This document shows positions 1 through 8,884 of a stretch of DNA of 64,000 nt, piece by piece. Source of the DNA: CADEEN01 sp963738425. GTDB taxonomy: Bacteria > Pseudomonadota > Gammaproteobacteria > Burkholderiales > Burkholderiaceae_C. The notes below the pieces were generated by a model. That model ran no database searches and was not told the origin of the DNA. It saw nothing but the letters and a program-made list of their open reading frames with translations. The position numbers and the translations under genes were made by a program. The DNA lies in NCBI GenBank assembly GCA_963738425.1, contig CAVTWT010000015.1, positions 1 through 64,000 on the forward strand. The letters run 5' to 3'. The stretch's first letter is position 1. Each line of letters starts with the position of its first letter.

Positions 1-486
1 ATGAGCTGCATGCGCACGACTTCAGCCGCGTCTGCGCGACGATCTGCAAGATACGTGCTGCTGGTGCTGGCAACGCTGTGTGCCGGCGCGGCCATCGCCG
101 CACCGCGCATCGATGCGATTGCCGAACCGGCGGACCCTCTGGTGGGTTGTGCCTTTCGCACCATCGGCGAGCCCCCGGCGGGCGGCCGGCTCGTGCTGTA
201 CTGGAGCGCAGAGCGCGGCACGATGAACGTCGATGGCAAGACGATCACACTCAAGGTGACGCAAGAGCAATGCACAGTGGACTGCGTTGCGCAGGGGAAA
301 TCGGGCACGCAGGTGTTTCGCTTCGAGGGCAGCGACGGTGTTCGGGCGACCCTCAAGGCGCGAGCTCACTGCCCTCGCGACGCCGAAGTGTGTTCGGGCC
401 TGTTCGCCGCGCGCGCTCGGCTTGCCGTGTCATCCGCGCGCGGCAAGGCGCTGCTTCGGGTACGCAACGAAGATTGCGACTACTGA
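1..486 (+). CDS. Secreted protein of unknown function
   Basis: A 161-residue protein whose first ATG is base 1 of the window, so the true start may lie upstream; a second ATG follows at codon 4. A basic N-terminus (residues 1-17) and a hydrophobic segment (about 18-33) ending in Ala-Ala-Pro look like a Sec signal peptide. The mature part is small and holds six cysteines, suggesting a disulfide-containing periplasmic or exported protein. I do not recognise a family. GC and codon use match the chromosome, unlike the low-GC genes downstream. Confidence 0.55.
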   Translation: MSCMRTTSAASARRSARYVLLVLATLCAGAAIAAPRIDAIAEPADPLVGCAFRTIGEPPAGGRLVLYWSAERGTMNVDGKTITLKVTQEQCTVDCVAQGKSGTQVFRFEGSDGVRATLKARAHCPRDAEVCSGLFAARARLAVSSARGKALLRVRNEDCDY

Positions 487-656
487 AGATTCCCGGCACC
501 GTCTCGCCCGCGGTCTGGCAGGTTGCGCGGCTTCGGCGTCGGCGAGTACCGCATAGGAGATGTTCGGCACTCCCGAGCGAATGGCTGCAACCGGCCAGGA
601 GCGGTCTTAGCCAGCACGACCATCAAGCCGCCGCTCTAGCGAAGAGGGCGAGCAGA

Positions 657-686
657 TTGGTCAAAATAGGATCGCGCCAGTACGAT
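657..686 (+). promoter_or_regulatory. Possible sigma-70 promoter for the Septu-like cassette
   Basis: TTGGTC at 657-662 and TACGAT at 681-686 are separated by 18 bases and lie about 85 bases before the ATPase start. The match to consensus is partial. Bases 487-656 upstream hold no gene that I can see. Confidence 0.25.
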
Positions 687-770
687 CGGCGCATTTCTCC
701 GTAGGCCCGCGTGTAACCCAGACGAGGAATGCATGCACGCATTACGCGTTCTGAGCATTTAAAATCGATA

Positions 771-1943
771 ATGATAGTTTCCAATATTACTATTTCGGGT
801 GTTGGTGGAATCAAACAGCTGGCTGTTTCATTCAACGAACACATGAACATCATCTGCGGACCGAACGGCATCGGTAAGACAACCATTCTCGAATGCGTTG
901 CCCACTTGTTTTCGCACGGACAAAGCCAAATTCTGAAACGGCATGTCGCGTCATTGGGTGGGGAAGTGAGCGCGACGTTTGCACGCGAGCCCGCTACGTC
1001 GGAGACAGTACAAATCTCGATTAATGGATTCGAGCCAAACGCAGCGAACCAAATTAGTGGCAAGCATCAGCTATCGAAGTATATTCTCTCTCTAAAGACG
1101 ACCCGAACGTTTGCGTACCAGGCTCTACCTTCGGTATCCAGAGATACGGAAAAGCCAGATCACATACTATACGGTGAAGCACAGTCCGGTATTCAGCTTC
1201 AGGATTCCAAGAATTGGTTTGTCAATCGCTACCTATATTCTGCTCATCCGGATGCCTTGTCACCAGCACAAATGGCTAACTTTGAGACTGCCAAAAAATG
1301 CTTTTCACAACTAAACCCAGATTTTTCCTTTCTCAAGGTTAACGCTACAACGAATGAAATTATGGTTCGAACTCCGACTGGAGAGTTGTATTACGAGTAC
1401 CTGTCTTCAGGATTTAAATCGTGTCTCTCAATCATGTTCGGAATCATGAAGGAAATCGAATATAGATTTCCAAACACTGAAGTATCTAAATTCAGAGGCG
1501 TTGTTCTAGTCGACGAATTGGAACTCCATCTTCACCCAGAGTGGCAATCTCGTATCGTAGGCGTGCTTCTCAGCATCTTTCCCTTGCTACAGTTTATAAC
1601 GACGACTCACAGCCCACACATAATTCAGAACGCCGATCCCAGCAGTATCATCGCTTTAGAAAGACAAGACAACGAGGTCGCGAGACGAGATCTTCCCGCG
1701 TCCCACTACGGATTCAAGGGGTGGACGGTAGAAGAGGTCTTGCAAGAGGTCATGGGAATGACAGATACACGCACGAACTTGTTTAATTCCTTGATGGAGA
1801 AATTCGGGCTTGCCGTCGATGCTGAGAATCAGCAGGAGGCACTAGCGATCTATACGCAGCTGGATGAACTGCTTCATCCAACAAATGTAATGCGGAAGAT
1901 TGCGCGTCTCCAGTTGGCGGATATTGGGGTCAAAGTTGATTAA
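771..1943 (+). CDS. ptuA: OLD/ABC-like ATPase, Septu PtuA-like
   Basis: Predicted ATPase of a two-gene anti-phage system. From ATG 771 (390 aa) the protein has Walker A GPNGIGKT at residues 30-37, an ABC-like LSSGFK signature near 211, Walker B VVLVDELELHLHP around 244-256 with D248/E249, and an H-loop TTTHSPHI near 277. This is the compact SMC/OLD arrangement of PtuA and related overcoming-lysogenization-type ATPases. An in-frame ATG at 729 exists, but 771 places the first beta strand as in the family. GC is about 48%, far below the flanks, and codon use differs, indicating horizontal acquisition. It overlaps the HNH gene by a few bases, so the two are probably co-translated. There is no reverse transcriptase nearby, which argues against an Ec78-type retron. 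Family-level call; Septu is inferred from the pair. Confidence 0.8.
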   Translation: MIVSNITISGVGGIKQLAVSFNEHMNIICGPNGIGKTTILECVAHLFSHGQSQILKRHVASLGGEVSATFAREPATSETVQISINGFEPNAANQISGKHQLSKYILSLKTTRTFAYQALPSVSRDTEKPDHILYGEAQSGIQLQDSKNWFVNRYLYSAHPDALSPAQMANFETAKKCFSQLNPDFSFLKVNATTNEIMVRTPTGELYYEYLSSGFKSCLSIMFGIMKEIEYRFPNTEVSKFRGVVLVDELELHLHPEWQSRIVGVLLSIFPLLQFITTTHSPHIIQNADPSSIIALERQDNEVARRDLPASHYGFKGWTVEEVLQEVMGMTDTRTNLFNSLMEKFGLAVDAENQQEALAIYTQLDELLHPTNVMRKIARLQLADIGVKVD

Positions 1944-2670
1944 ATTGAAACGGACCGTTGCTCCACTTTTTCTCAATCCAATCGAATCCAAACGTCTCAC
2001 AGACTTGTTTAAAGCCACGGGGGAAGCCGTTTGGAACGACGGGCGGATCAAGGAGCTTCTACTCGTTTTGAGTCATGGAAAATGCGCTTATTGTGAATGT
2101 GAAATTACTACTGAGGGAAAGTATCTCGAAGTTGAACATTTCGCCTATAAAGATAAATACCCTGACGAAGTTATAGATTGGAATAATCTACTGCCCTCCT
2201 GCAAGCGCTGCAACATTACAAAAGGCATTCACGACGTCAAGAAGGAGCCAATTGTGAATCCTTTCGAGGATTCTCCGAGCGCGCACTTTTCGTTTGCAGC
2301 ATACCGTTTTCGGGCGCGTACTCCAAAAGGCGAGACGAGCAGTACGGTCCTGGGTCTAAATCACCACAGTCGAGCGGTAGCGGTGCGTTTTGAGATAGGT
2401 GAACAAGTACAAAAGAATATCGATAGTGCGCTGGGTCGGCTATCCGTCTACCTTGAGATGCCGAGCAATCTACGGCTCAGAAAACTAGTCGAAAGTGTCG
2501 AGGGGGTACTTCTGGAAAGCCTCCCGTCTGTTCCATACGCAGCGACCGCTGCAACAGTTCTGCATGCGCACTCCGACTATTCTTTGCTTAAGGCTCAGAT
2601 GGAAGCTCAAGGCCTCTGGAACGGCACACTGCAAGCACTCCACGACGAGTCCCACGGCATTTGCCTCTAA
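1936..2670 (+). CDS. ptuB: HNH endonuclease, Septu PtuB-like
   Basis: Predicted nuclease effector (about 244 aa). Near residues 40-95 it carries a zinc-type HNH fold: CAYC, then EVEHF, then WNNLLPSCKRCN, i.e. two CxxC pairs around the catalytic His and Asn as in PtuB/TIGR02646-like HNH proteins. The frame has no early ATG. TTG codons at 1900, 1924 and 1936 are possible starts; 1936 is chosen because it overlaps the ATPase stop by 8 bases and has GGGG a few bases upstream. Low GC like its partner. In Septu the ATPase and HNH subunits form a complex that restricts phage by nuclease action (known for the family). Activity here is inferred. Confidence 0.75.
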   Translation: MIKLKRTVAPLFLNPIESKRLTDLFKATGEAVWNDGRIKELLLVLSHGKCAYCECEITTEGKYLEVEHFAYKDKYPDEVIDWNNLLPSCKRCNITKGIHDVKKEPIVNPFEDSPSAHFSFAAYRFRARTPKGETSSTVLGLNHHSRAVAVRFEIGEQVQKNIDSALGRLSVYLEMPSNLRLRKLVESVEGVLLESLPSVPYAATAATVLHAHSDYSLLKAQMEAQGLWNGTLQALHDESHGICL

Positions 2671-2928
2671 CTAGGTTAGAGGCGGGGCTACAGTCAGAAT
2701 TTGATAGACCAGTTCTCTGGTTTGCCAACTGCAGGGAGCCGATCGGGGCTCGAACAGGAACTCGCATTCGTAGCACCGCGGATGTCTGCTCCCGAAACAT
2801 GCGAATGGCAGCCTTGGGTCGTTCTGAGACGCTCGCTACATCGAGCTCGATGTCCGCTTCGTAGCCCTACCAGACACCAGCGGCCCGCACTGCCTGTCTC
2901 CCGCGCGAACGACAGCCCCAGGTCGTCA
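2671..2928. other. Gene-free stretch between the Septu cassette and a dctM remnant
   Basis: No ORF with recognisable coding character on either strand and no hairpin terminator or inverted repeat that I can see. Composition climbs from the low GC of the nuclease gene to the high GC of the chromosome, so the edge of the acquired segment probably lies here. Confidence 0.5.
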
Positions 2929-3012
2929 CATCGCCGTCGGCCGCCACAACGTCCGCGGCGGCCACAGCGTGATCGCTGCCAGCACACCAGCAGCGAAATC
3001 AATCACGGCAGG
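2929..3012 (-). pseudogene. Duplicated remnant of the dctM 3' end
   Basis: About 84 bases closely match 3990-4074, the last codons of dctM. A stretch of about 31 identical bases starts at 2955 and is found again from about 4017. Read on the minus strand it still encodes LAAITLWPPRTLWRPTAM, against LAAITLWPPLTLWLPTAMKG in dctM, with a one-base gap and scattered substitutions. It overlaps the last codons of the DMT transporter gene. It looks like the scar of a duplication or recombination event at the junction with the Septu cassette. Confidence 0.75.
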
Positions 3013-3981
3013 GGAGTGACAGCTTGCGACGCGCGACGCCGGCCGGCCCAGAACATGACCAGCACCGACGCAATCATCACCGCCATCGCAGCGATCAAGC
3101 GCGGTTCGGGGCGCCGCGCCGCAATCAGACCCAGACTGACACCGAGCTCCTGAAAGGCCCAGGCCGTGATCGGCGAGAAGGCCATCATTGCGGTCAGGTT
3201 CTCTGTGGTGATCTTCACCACCGCCGAGAAGTTGAAATAGAACATCAGCGTCAGGATGGCGCCGCCGACCACGCAGCCGAGCAGCAGGGTCGGCAGATGC
3301 TTCATCTGCGTCAGCGTCGGCACGAACGCCAGTTGCGGAATGATCGACAGCGCGCCCGCGGCTGCGGCCAGCGCGGCCAGGGTCAGGCCCAGGAACGACG
3401 TCACCAGCACGACCAGGCCCGTCACGCGCAGCTTGTCGTGCACGGTCTTCGCGGCGCGGTTCCACGGATGGAATTCGCTGGCGAAGCCGCGCATCACCAT
3501 GAAGATCGGCGGCCAGCAGACCGGCTGCGGCCATCGGCCAGCGCACCTCGGCGGCGGTCACGCCGACGACGAAGCCGGTTGCAGCAACGATCACGATTGC
3601 CGCCAAAGCGCCGAGCGCGGTCGGGCGACGGCGGAACAAGGCCCACCCGGCCAGCAGGGCCAGCGGGATGCCGATGCGCAGCACCAGATTGCCGTGCGCC
3701 GGCGGCACGTACGTCAACGTCAGGAAGTAGAAGACCTCGATCAGGATGATCGACAGGCCGACGAGCCAGCTCATCGGATGCCGCACGATCGCCATCGCGT
3801 CCGGCCCGAGGCCGCTCATCAGGACCAGGGCGGTCGCCGACGACAGCATGGCGTAGAGGATGAACGCGACCGGATGGGCCCCCCAGGTGTGGCCGACCGC
3901 GTAGGTCAGGCTCAACGCGCCGATGGCCGTGACACAGACGGCCGCCTCGATCCAGCCGATCGGCGAGTGGCGCGCGTGCAT
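3003..3981 (-). CDS. EamA/DMT family transporter, frameshifted
   Basis: Inner-membrane exporter of the drug/metabolite transporter superfamily, about 325 aa if restored, with about ten hydrophobic segments in two EamA repeats. The N-terminal half (from ATG 3981, MHARHSPIGW) and the C-terminal half (from MVMRGFASEF, to stop 3003) lie in different frames. One extra base near 3507 explains this, since removing it joins GLLAA to IFMVMRG. The start overlaps the dctM stop by one base (TGATG), so it belongs to the dctPQM operon. Its stop falls inside the duplicated dctM scrap. Substrate unknown; a sequence error is as likely as real inactivation. Confidence 0.75.
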
Positions 3982-5264
3982 CAGCCCTTCATTGCGGTGG
4001 GCAACCACAGCGTCAGCGGCGGCCACAGCGTGATCGCTGCCAGCACCACCAGCAGCGGGATCAGCCACGGCAGGATGGCGCGCGCCATGACCTCGAAGCG
4101 GATCTCGGCGATGCGCGTGACGACGAACAGCACCACGCCCATCGGCGGCGTGATGGTGCCGATGATCAGGTTGAGGACGACGATGACGCCGAACTGCACC
4201 GGGTCGATGCCGTAGCTGGCCGCCGCCGGCGCGAGGATCGGGATCAGGATCAGCATCGCGGCCAGCGCTTCCATGAAGCAGCCGATGATCAGCAGCATGA
4301 CGTTGACCAGCAGCAGGAAGACGAGCGGGCTGGCGATGGCGCCGAGGATCAGCGGCGTCAGCGTCTGCGGCACGCGCGAGATGCTGATGCACCAGCCGAG
4401 CGCCGCGGCGCTCATCACCAGCACCATCACCACGCCGGTGGTGATGGCGGTGTCGACCAGGATCGGCCCGAGCTGCTGCCACTGCAGCGTGCGGTAGACG
4501 ACGAAGCCGAGGAACAGCGCGTACAGGCAGGCCACCGCGGCGGCCTCGGTGGGCGTGAACCAGCCGCTGAACATGCCGCCGAGGATCACCACCGGCGTCA
4601 TCACGGCGAAGAAGCAATGGAGGAAAGCCTTGCCGATGGCCTTGAAGCCGGCGAACTTCTGTCGTGCCATGCCTTCGCGCCGTGCGACGAAGCCGACCAT
4701 CACCATCAGCGACAGGCCCATCAGCACGCCTGGGATCACGCCGCCCATGAACAGCTTGCCGATCGACACGTCGGCCATCACGCCGTAGATCACCATCGGC
4801 AGCGACGGCGGGATGATCGGGCCGATGGTGGCGGCGGCGGCGGTGATGGCAGCCGCGGTTTCCGGCTTGTAGCCGGCCTTCTTCATCGCGCGGATCTCGA
4901 TCGCGCCCGAGCCGGCCGCGTCGGCCACCGCCGAGCCGACCATGCCGGCGAAGATCATGCTGGTGAGGATGCTGGCGTGCGCGTAACCGCCGCGCACCCA
5001 GCCGATCAGCGCGCTGGCGAAGACGACGATGCGGTCGGTGATCTTGGCCGCGCCGAGGATGTTGCCCATCAGGATGAACAGCGGCGCGGCGACGATCGGA
5101 AACGAGTTCATCGAGCCGGCCATCTTCTGCGGCAGCACGGTGATCGGCATGCCGGCGAGCCAGATGAAGGCGAGCGCGGCCAGGCCCATCGACACCCACA
5201 GCGGCATGCCGCCGAGGATGGCGACAAGCCAGGCGCCAGCGAGCTTGCTGATGAGGCCCGTCAC
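3981..5264 (-). CDS. dctM: TRAP transporter large permease subunit DctM
   Basis: Twelve-helix large membrane subunit of a tripartite ATP-independent periplasmic transporter, driving sodium-coupled uptake of an organic acid with DctQ and DctP. 427 aa. Family features include an N-terminal MPLWVSMGLAAL helix, the conserved IFAGMVGSAVADAAGSGAIEI region, and TIGPIIPPSLPMVIYG. GTG at 5264 is chosen because GAGGAA sits about 8 bases upstream and it follows the dctQ stop by 22 bases; the frame stays open upstream but the residues there are arginine/cysteine-rich and non-family. The stop is coupled to the DMT transporter gene. Confidence 0.93.
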   Translation of the reverse strand: MTGLISKLAGAWLVAILGGMPLWVSMGLAALAFIWLAGMPITVLPQKMAGSMNSFPIVAAPLFILMGNILGAAKITDRIVVFASALIGWVRGGYAHASILTSMIFAGMVGSAVADAAGSGAIEIRAMKKAGYKPETAAAITAAAATIGPIIPPSLPMVIYGVMADVSIGKLFMGGVIPGVLMGLSLMVMVGFVARREGMARQKFAGFKAIGKAFLHCFFAVMTPVVILGGMFSGWFTPTEAAAVACLYALFLGFVVYRTLQWQQLGPILVDTAITTGVVMVLVMSAAALGWCISISRVPQTLTPLILGAIASPLVFLLLVNVMLLIIGCFMEALAAMLILIPILAPAAASYGIDPVQFGVIVVLNLIIGTITPPMGVVLFVVTRIAEIRFEVMARAILPWLIPLLVVLAAITLWPPLTLWLPTAMKG

Positions 5265-5286
5265 GGCCCGTTCCTCGTCAGGCCCG

Positions 5287-5766
5287 TCAAACAGCGGCCT
5301 CCGCGTGCGGATCGCTGCGGCCCTGCAGCACGCGCCGCAGGTCGGCCAGCGCCTGCAACACCGTGACCACACCGGCCGGCAGCAGCGGCACGTACAGCCA
5401 CGCCGCAGAGATCGGCAGCGATAGCGACTCGATGTCGGCATTGGTGCGGATCAGGTGCACGCTGTAGAACGCCACCACGCCGCCGAGCAGCGCCACCGCG
5501 AGCAGGATCACGACTTCAGTCGCGCGCCACGGCGTGCGCGGCAGCAGGTCCTGGAAGACACGGATGCGGATGTGCGCGCTGTGGCGCGTGGCCAGCATCC
5601 AGCCCAGGCACGACAGCCACACCATCAGGTAGCCGCTGGCCTCGTCGGTCCAGGCGAGAGGGTGGTTGAGGGCGCGCGAGACGATGCCGGCCGTCACCGT
5701 GCCGAGCAGCACGACGACGATCACGCCGGCCGCCACCTTCAGCAGCCGGTCGAGCCAGGAGAGCAT
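5287..5766 (-). CDS. dctQ: TRAP transporter small permease subunit DctQ
   Basis: 159-residue, four-helix inner-membrane subunit that partners DctM. Hydrophobic segments lie at about 8-30, 45-65, 85-108 and 125-148, with the family-typical WTDEASGYLMVWLSCLG near residues 40-56. ATG 5766 lies 5 bases beyond the dctP stop; the upstream in-frame extension is antisense-like and rejected. Middle gene of the dctP-dctQ-dctM-DMT operon. Confidence 0.92.
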   Translation of the reverse strand: MLSWLDRLLKVAAGVIVVVLLGTVTAGIVSRALNHPLAWTDEASGYLMVWLSCLGWMLATRHSAHIRIRVFQDLLPRTPWRATEVVILLAVALLGGVVAFYSVHLIRTNADIESLSLPISAAWLYVPLLPAGVVTVLQALADLRRVLQGRSDPHAEAAV

Positions 5767-5771
5767 CAAGG

Positions 5772-6767
5772 TCAAAGCTTGAGCAGCGAGTCGAAGGTGC
5801 CCTTGCCCCACTTCTCCTCGAACATCGCCGGCACCTTGTCGAGCACCGGCTTGCGCCACGCAGCGACGTCGGGCTCGAAGACGTTCATGCCGGCGGCCTT
5901 GAAGGTGCCGACGAGCGTGGCCTCCTGCGCCAACAGTTCCTTGTCCTGCCACACCGCAGCGCTGGCCAATGCGGCGCTCATCAGGTCACGGTCGGCGGGC
6001 TTCAAGCCCTTCCAGAAGGCCTCGTTCACGATCACCATGCGCGGCGTGATGATGTGCTCGGTGAGGATCAAGTGCTTCTGCACCTCGAAGAACTTGCCGC
6101 TCTGGATCGTCGGCAGCGGGTTCTCCTGGCCATCGACCGCGCCCTGACTGAGCGCGAGGTAGAGCTCGCCGAAGGCGATCGGCGTTGCACGCGCGCCCCA
6201 GGCCTCGGCCATGGCACGGAAGGTGTCCACCGGCGGCACGCGCAGCTTGAAGCCGGCCATGTCGGCGGGCGTCTTCACCGCCTTGCTGCCGGTGGTGAGA
6301 TGCCGCTTGCCGTAGTAGGTGATGTTCAACATGCGCATGCCGCGCTTGCTCACCAGGTCGTCGTTCAGCTTGGCGAACAGCGGCGTGCCGGCGGCCTTGG
6401 CCATGTGCGCGGCGTCGCGCCACAGGTAGGGCGCCTCGATCACCGACAGCTGCGGCAAGAACGCGCCGAGCGCGCCGGCGCCGTCGGTCGTCATCTGCAG
6501 TGCGCCGCTGGAGGTGGACTCGATCATCTCCTTGCCCGAGCCGAGCTGGCTGTTGGCGAAGACCTGCACGTCGATGCGGCCGCCGCTCTTCTCCTTGACC
6601 TCCTTGGCCACGCGCTCGGCCATCTGCACCTGCGGGTGGTTGGTGGCGAGCGACTCGCCCCAGCGCACCGCGGTGGTCTGCGCGCGCAGCAGCGTCGGGC
6701 TGGCGATGGTGGCCGCCAGCGCGGCACTGCCAGAGAGGAACTGGCGCTTGTTGAGGGAGCGGGTCAT
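5772..6767 (-). CDS. dctP: TRAP transporter periplasmic substrate-binding protein DctP
   Basis: Extracytoplasmic solute receptor of the DctP family (331 aa) delivering substrate to DctQM. The N-terminus NKRQFLSGSAALAATIASP resembles a Tat or Sec signal ending near AQ at residue 30. Family regions include QLGSGKEMIESTSSGALQM, the substrate-carboxylate Arg in GFKLRVPPVD, and DGQENPLPTI. ATG 6767 is preceded by GGAG about 10 bases upstream. Substrate is probably a small organic acid; dicarboxylate is suggested by family only. First gene of its operon and divergent from frmA across 126 bases, in which I see no clear sigma-54 site. Confidence 0.93.
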   Translation of the reverse strand: MTRSLNKRQFLSGSAALAATIASPTLLRAQTTAVRWGESLATNHPQVQMAERVAKEVKEKSGGRIDVQVFANSQLGSGKEMIESTSSGALQMTTDGAGALGAFLPQLSVIEAPYLWRDAAHMAKAAGTPLFAKLNDDLVSKRGMRMLNITYYGKRHLTTGSKAVKTPADMAGFKLRVPPVDTFRAMAEAWGARATPIAFGELYLALSQGAVDGQENPLPTIQSGKFFEVQKHLILTEHIITPRMVIVNEAFWKGLKPADRDLMSAALASAAVWQDKELLAQEATLVGTFKAAGMNVFEPDVAAWRKPVLDKVPAMFEEKWGKGTFDSLLKL

Positions 6768-6893
6768 GGCGGCGGGTCTCCTGCGTGTTGTGGTTGGGGA
6801 GGGGACCCGAGCGTGCACGGCAAGGGCGGCCCCGGCAACGGGGCTTGCCCGGACCTCACCCACAATCGGCTCATCCCCCACTGGAGTTCACCC

Positions 6894-8000
6894 ATGAAGA
6901 CCCGAGCCGCCGTTGCCTGGAAAGCCGGCGCCCCGCTGACCATCGAAACCGTCGACCTGCAAGGCCCGCGCGAGGGCGAGGTGCTGGTCGAGATCAAGGC
7001 CACCGGCATCTGCCACACCGACCAGTTCACGCTCAGCGGCGCCGACCCGGAAGGCCTGTTCCCGGCGATCCTCGGCCACGAGGGCGCGGGTGTGGTGCTC
7101 GAAGTGGGTGCCGGTGTGCCGTGGCTGAAGCCCGGCGACCATGTGATCCCGCTCTACACGCCGGAGTGCCGGCAGTGCAAGTTCTGCCTGTCGCGCAAGA
7201 CGAATTTGTGCCAGTCGATCCGCGCCACGCAAGGCAAAGGGCTGATGCCAGATGGCACGTCGCGCTTCTCGATCGATGGCAAACCGATCCTGCACTACAT
7301 GGGCACGAGCACGTTTGCCAACCACATCGTCGTGCCCGGCATCGCGCTGGCGAAGATCCGCGAGGACGCGCCGTTCGACACCGTCTGCTACATCGGCTGC
7401 GGCGTCACCACCGGCGTCGGCGCGGTGTTGTTCACGGCCAAGGTCGAGGCGGGTGCGAACGTGGTCGTGTTCGGCCTCGGCGGCATCGGCCTGAACGTGA
7501 TCCAGGGCGCGAAGATGGTCGGCGCCGACAAGATCATCGGCGTCGATCTGAACCCGAAGCGCGAGGCGATGGCGCGGCGCTTCGGCATGACGCACTTCAT
7601 CAACCCGAAGGACGTGGGCAATGTGGTGGACCACATCGTGCAGCTCACCGACGGCGGCGCCGACTACAGCTTCGAGTGCATCGGCAACACGCAGGTCATG
7701 CGCCAGGCGCTGGAGTGCACGCACAAGGGCTGGGGGCGCAGCATCATCATCGGCGTGGCGCCGGCCGGCGCCGAGATCAGCACGCGGCCGTTCCAGCTGG
7801 TGACCGGCCGCAAGTGGGAAGGCTCGGCCTTCGGCGGCGCGCGCGGCCGCACCGACGTGCCGCGCATCGTCGATTGGGTCATGGACGGCAAGCTCACGAT
7901 CGACCCGCTGATCACGCACCGGTTGAAGCTCGAAGACATCAACGAAGGATTTGCGCTGATGGAGCGTGGCGAGTCGATCCGCTCGGTGGTGGTGTTTTGA
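6894..8000 (+). CDS. frmA: S-(hydroxymethyl)glutathione dehydrogenase / class III alcohol dehydrogenase
   Basis: Zinc- and NAD-dependent oxidation of S-hydroxymethylglutathione to S-formylglutathione in formaldehyde detoxification. 368 aa, the usual length. Catalytic-zinc ligands are C40 and H62 (ICHTD, GHEGAG); structural-zinc cysteines are C92, C95, C98 and C106; the NAD-binding GLGGIGLNVIQGAK lies near 193-206. ATG 6894 has GGAG upstream. The stop overlaps the start of the next pathway enzyme, fghA, so the pair is translationally coupled. Confidence 0.97.
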   Translation: MKTRAAVAWKAGAPLTIETVDLQGPREGEVLVEIKATGICHTDQFTLSGADPEGLFPAILGHEGAGVVLEVGAGVPWLKPGDHVIPLYTPECRQCKFCLSRKTNLCQSIRATQGKGLMPDGTSRFSIDGKPILHYMGTSTFANHIVVPGIALAKIREDAPFDTVCYIGCGVTTGVGAVLFTAKVEAGANVVVFGLGGIGLNVIQGAKMVGADKIIGVDLNPKREAMARRFGMTHFINPKDVGNVVDHIVQLTDGGADYSFECIGNTQVMRQALECTHKGWGRSIIIGVAPAGAEISTRPFQLVTGRKWEGSAFGGARGRTDVPRIVDWVMDGKLTIDPLITHRLKLEDINEGFALMERGESIRSVVVF

Positions 8001-8884
8001 ACGCGACACATTGGGAACTCCTGAGCGAGCACGGCTCGTTCGGCGGCGTGCAGCGCTTCCATCGCCACGCCTCGGCCGAGATCGGCCTGCCGATGCGCTT
8101 TGCGCTCTACCTGCCGCCGCAGGCGCTGCAGGGCCAGCGCGTGCCGCTGCTCGCCTACCTCGCCGGCCTGACCTGCACCGAAGAAACCTTCACGATGAAA
8201 GCCGGCGCGCAGCGTGTGGCCGCCGAACTGGGTCTGGCCCTTCTGATGCCCGACACCAGCCCGCGCGGCGCGAACCTGCCCGGCGAGGCCGACAGCTGGG
8301 ACTTCGGCGTCGGCGCTGGCTTCTATCTCGACGCCACGCGCGAACCGTGGGCTCGCCACTGGCGCATGGAAAGCTATCTGCTGCGCGAGTTGCTGCCGCA
8401 GGTCTGGCAGCACGCGCCGGTGCAGCGCGAGCGCACCGGGATCTTCGGCCACTCGATGGGCGGCCACGGTGCTCTCACGCTGGCGCTGCGCCACCCCGGC
8501 GTGTTTGCGAGCGTGTCGGCGCTGGCGCCGATCTGCGCGCCGACGCAGTGCGCGTGGGGACAGAAGGCGTTCAGCGGCTACCTCGGCGATGACCGCAACA
8601 CGTGGTCTGCACACGACGCCAGCGAGTTGATGCGCACGCAGCGCAGCGCGCCCTACCCGCAAGGCATCCTGATCGACCAGGGCTTGTCGGACAAGTTTCT
8701 CGCCGAGCAGCAGTTGCTGCCTGAGGCTTTCGAGGCCGCGTGCGCCGCCGTCGGCCAGCCGCTGACACTGCGCCGGCATGCGGGCTATGACCACGGCTAC
8801 TACTTCATCGCGACGATGGTGGAAGACCATTTGCGGCATCACGCCGCCGTGCTCGCGGCCAGCGATGGCAAACCCGGCTGTTGA
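7997..8884 (+). CDS. fghA: S-formylglutathione hydrolase
   Basis: Esterase-D-type alpha/beta hydrolase releasing formate and glutathione, the second step after FrmA. 295 aa. The nucleophile elbow GHSMGG puts the catalytic Ser at 153, with Asp in DQGLSDKFL near 228 and His in YDHGYYF near 263. LAGLTCTEETF near 55-65 is diagnostic. The start is read as TTG 7997, overlapping the frmA TGA (TTGA); no ATG exists before the conserved core. Confidence 0.95.
   Translation: MNATHWELLSEHGSFGGVQRFHRHASAEIGLPMRFALYLPPQALQGQRVPLLAYLAGLTCTEETFTMKAGAQRVAAELGLALLMPDTSPRGANLPGEADSWDFGVGAGFYLDATREPWARHWRMESYLLRELLPQVWQHAPVQRERTGIFGHSMGGHGALTLALRHPGVFASVSALAPICAPTQCAWGQKAFSGYLGDDRNTWSAHDASELMRTQRSAPYPQGILIDQGLSDKFLAEQQLLPEAFEAACAAVGQPLTLRRHAGYDHGYYFIATMVEDHLRHHAAVLAASDGKPGC

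Noticed and set aside
771..2670. Retron Ec78-type system
   Set aside because: PtuAB-like effectors are present but there is no reverse transcriptase and no obvious msr/msd structure nearby.
2926..5199. 757-codon minus-strand ORF across the TRAP region
   Set aside because: It is a read-through of the DMT N-terminal frame into the antisense-like frame of dctM; only its 3' part is real. Arg/His/Gly-rich residues elsewhere are typical of shadow frames in high-GC DNA.
6768..6893. Sigma-54 promoter for dctPQM
   Set aside because: No GG-N10-GC element with adequate flanking matches was found in the 126-base intergenic region.
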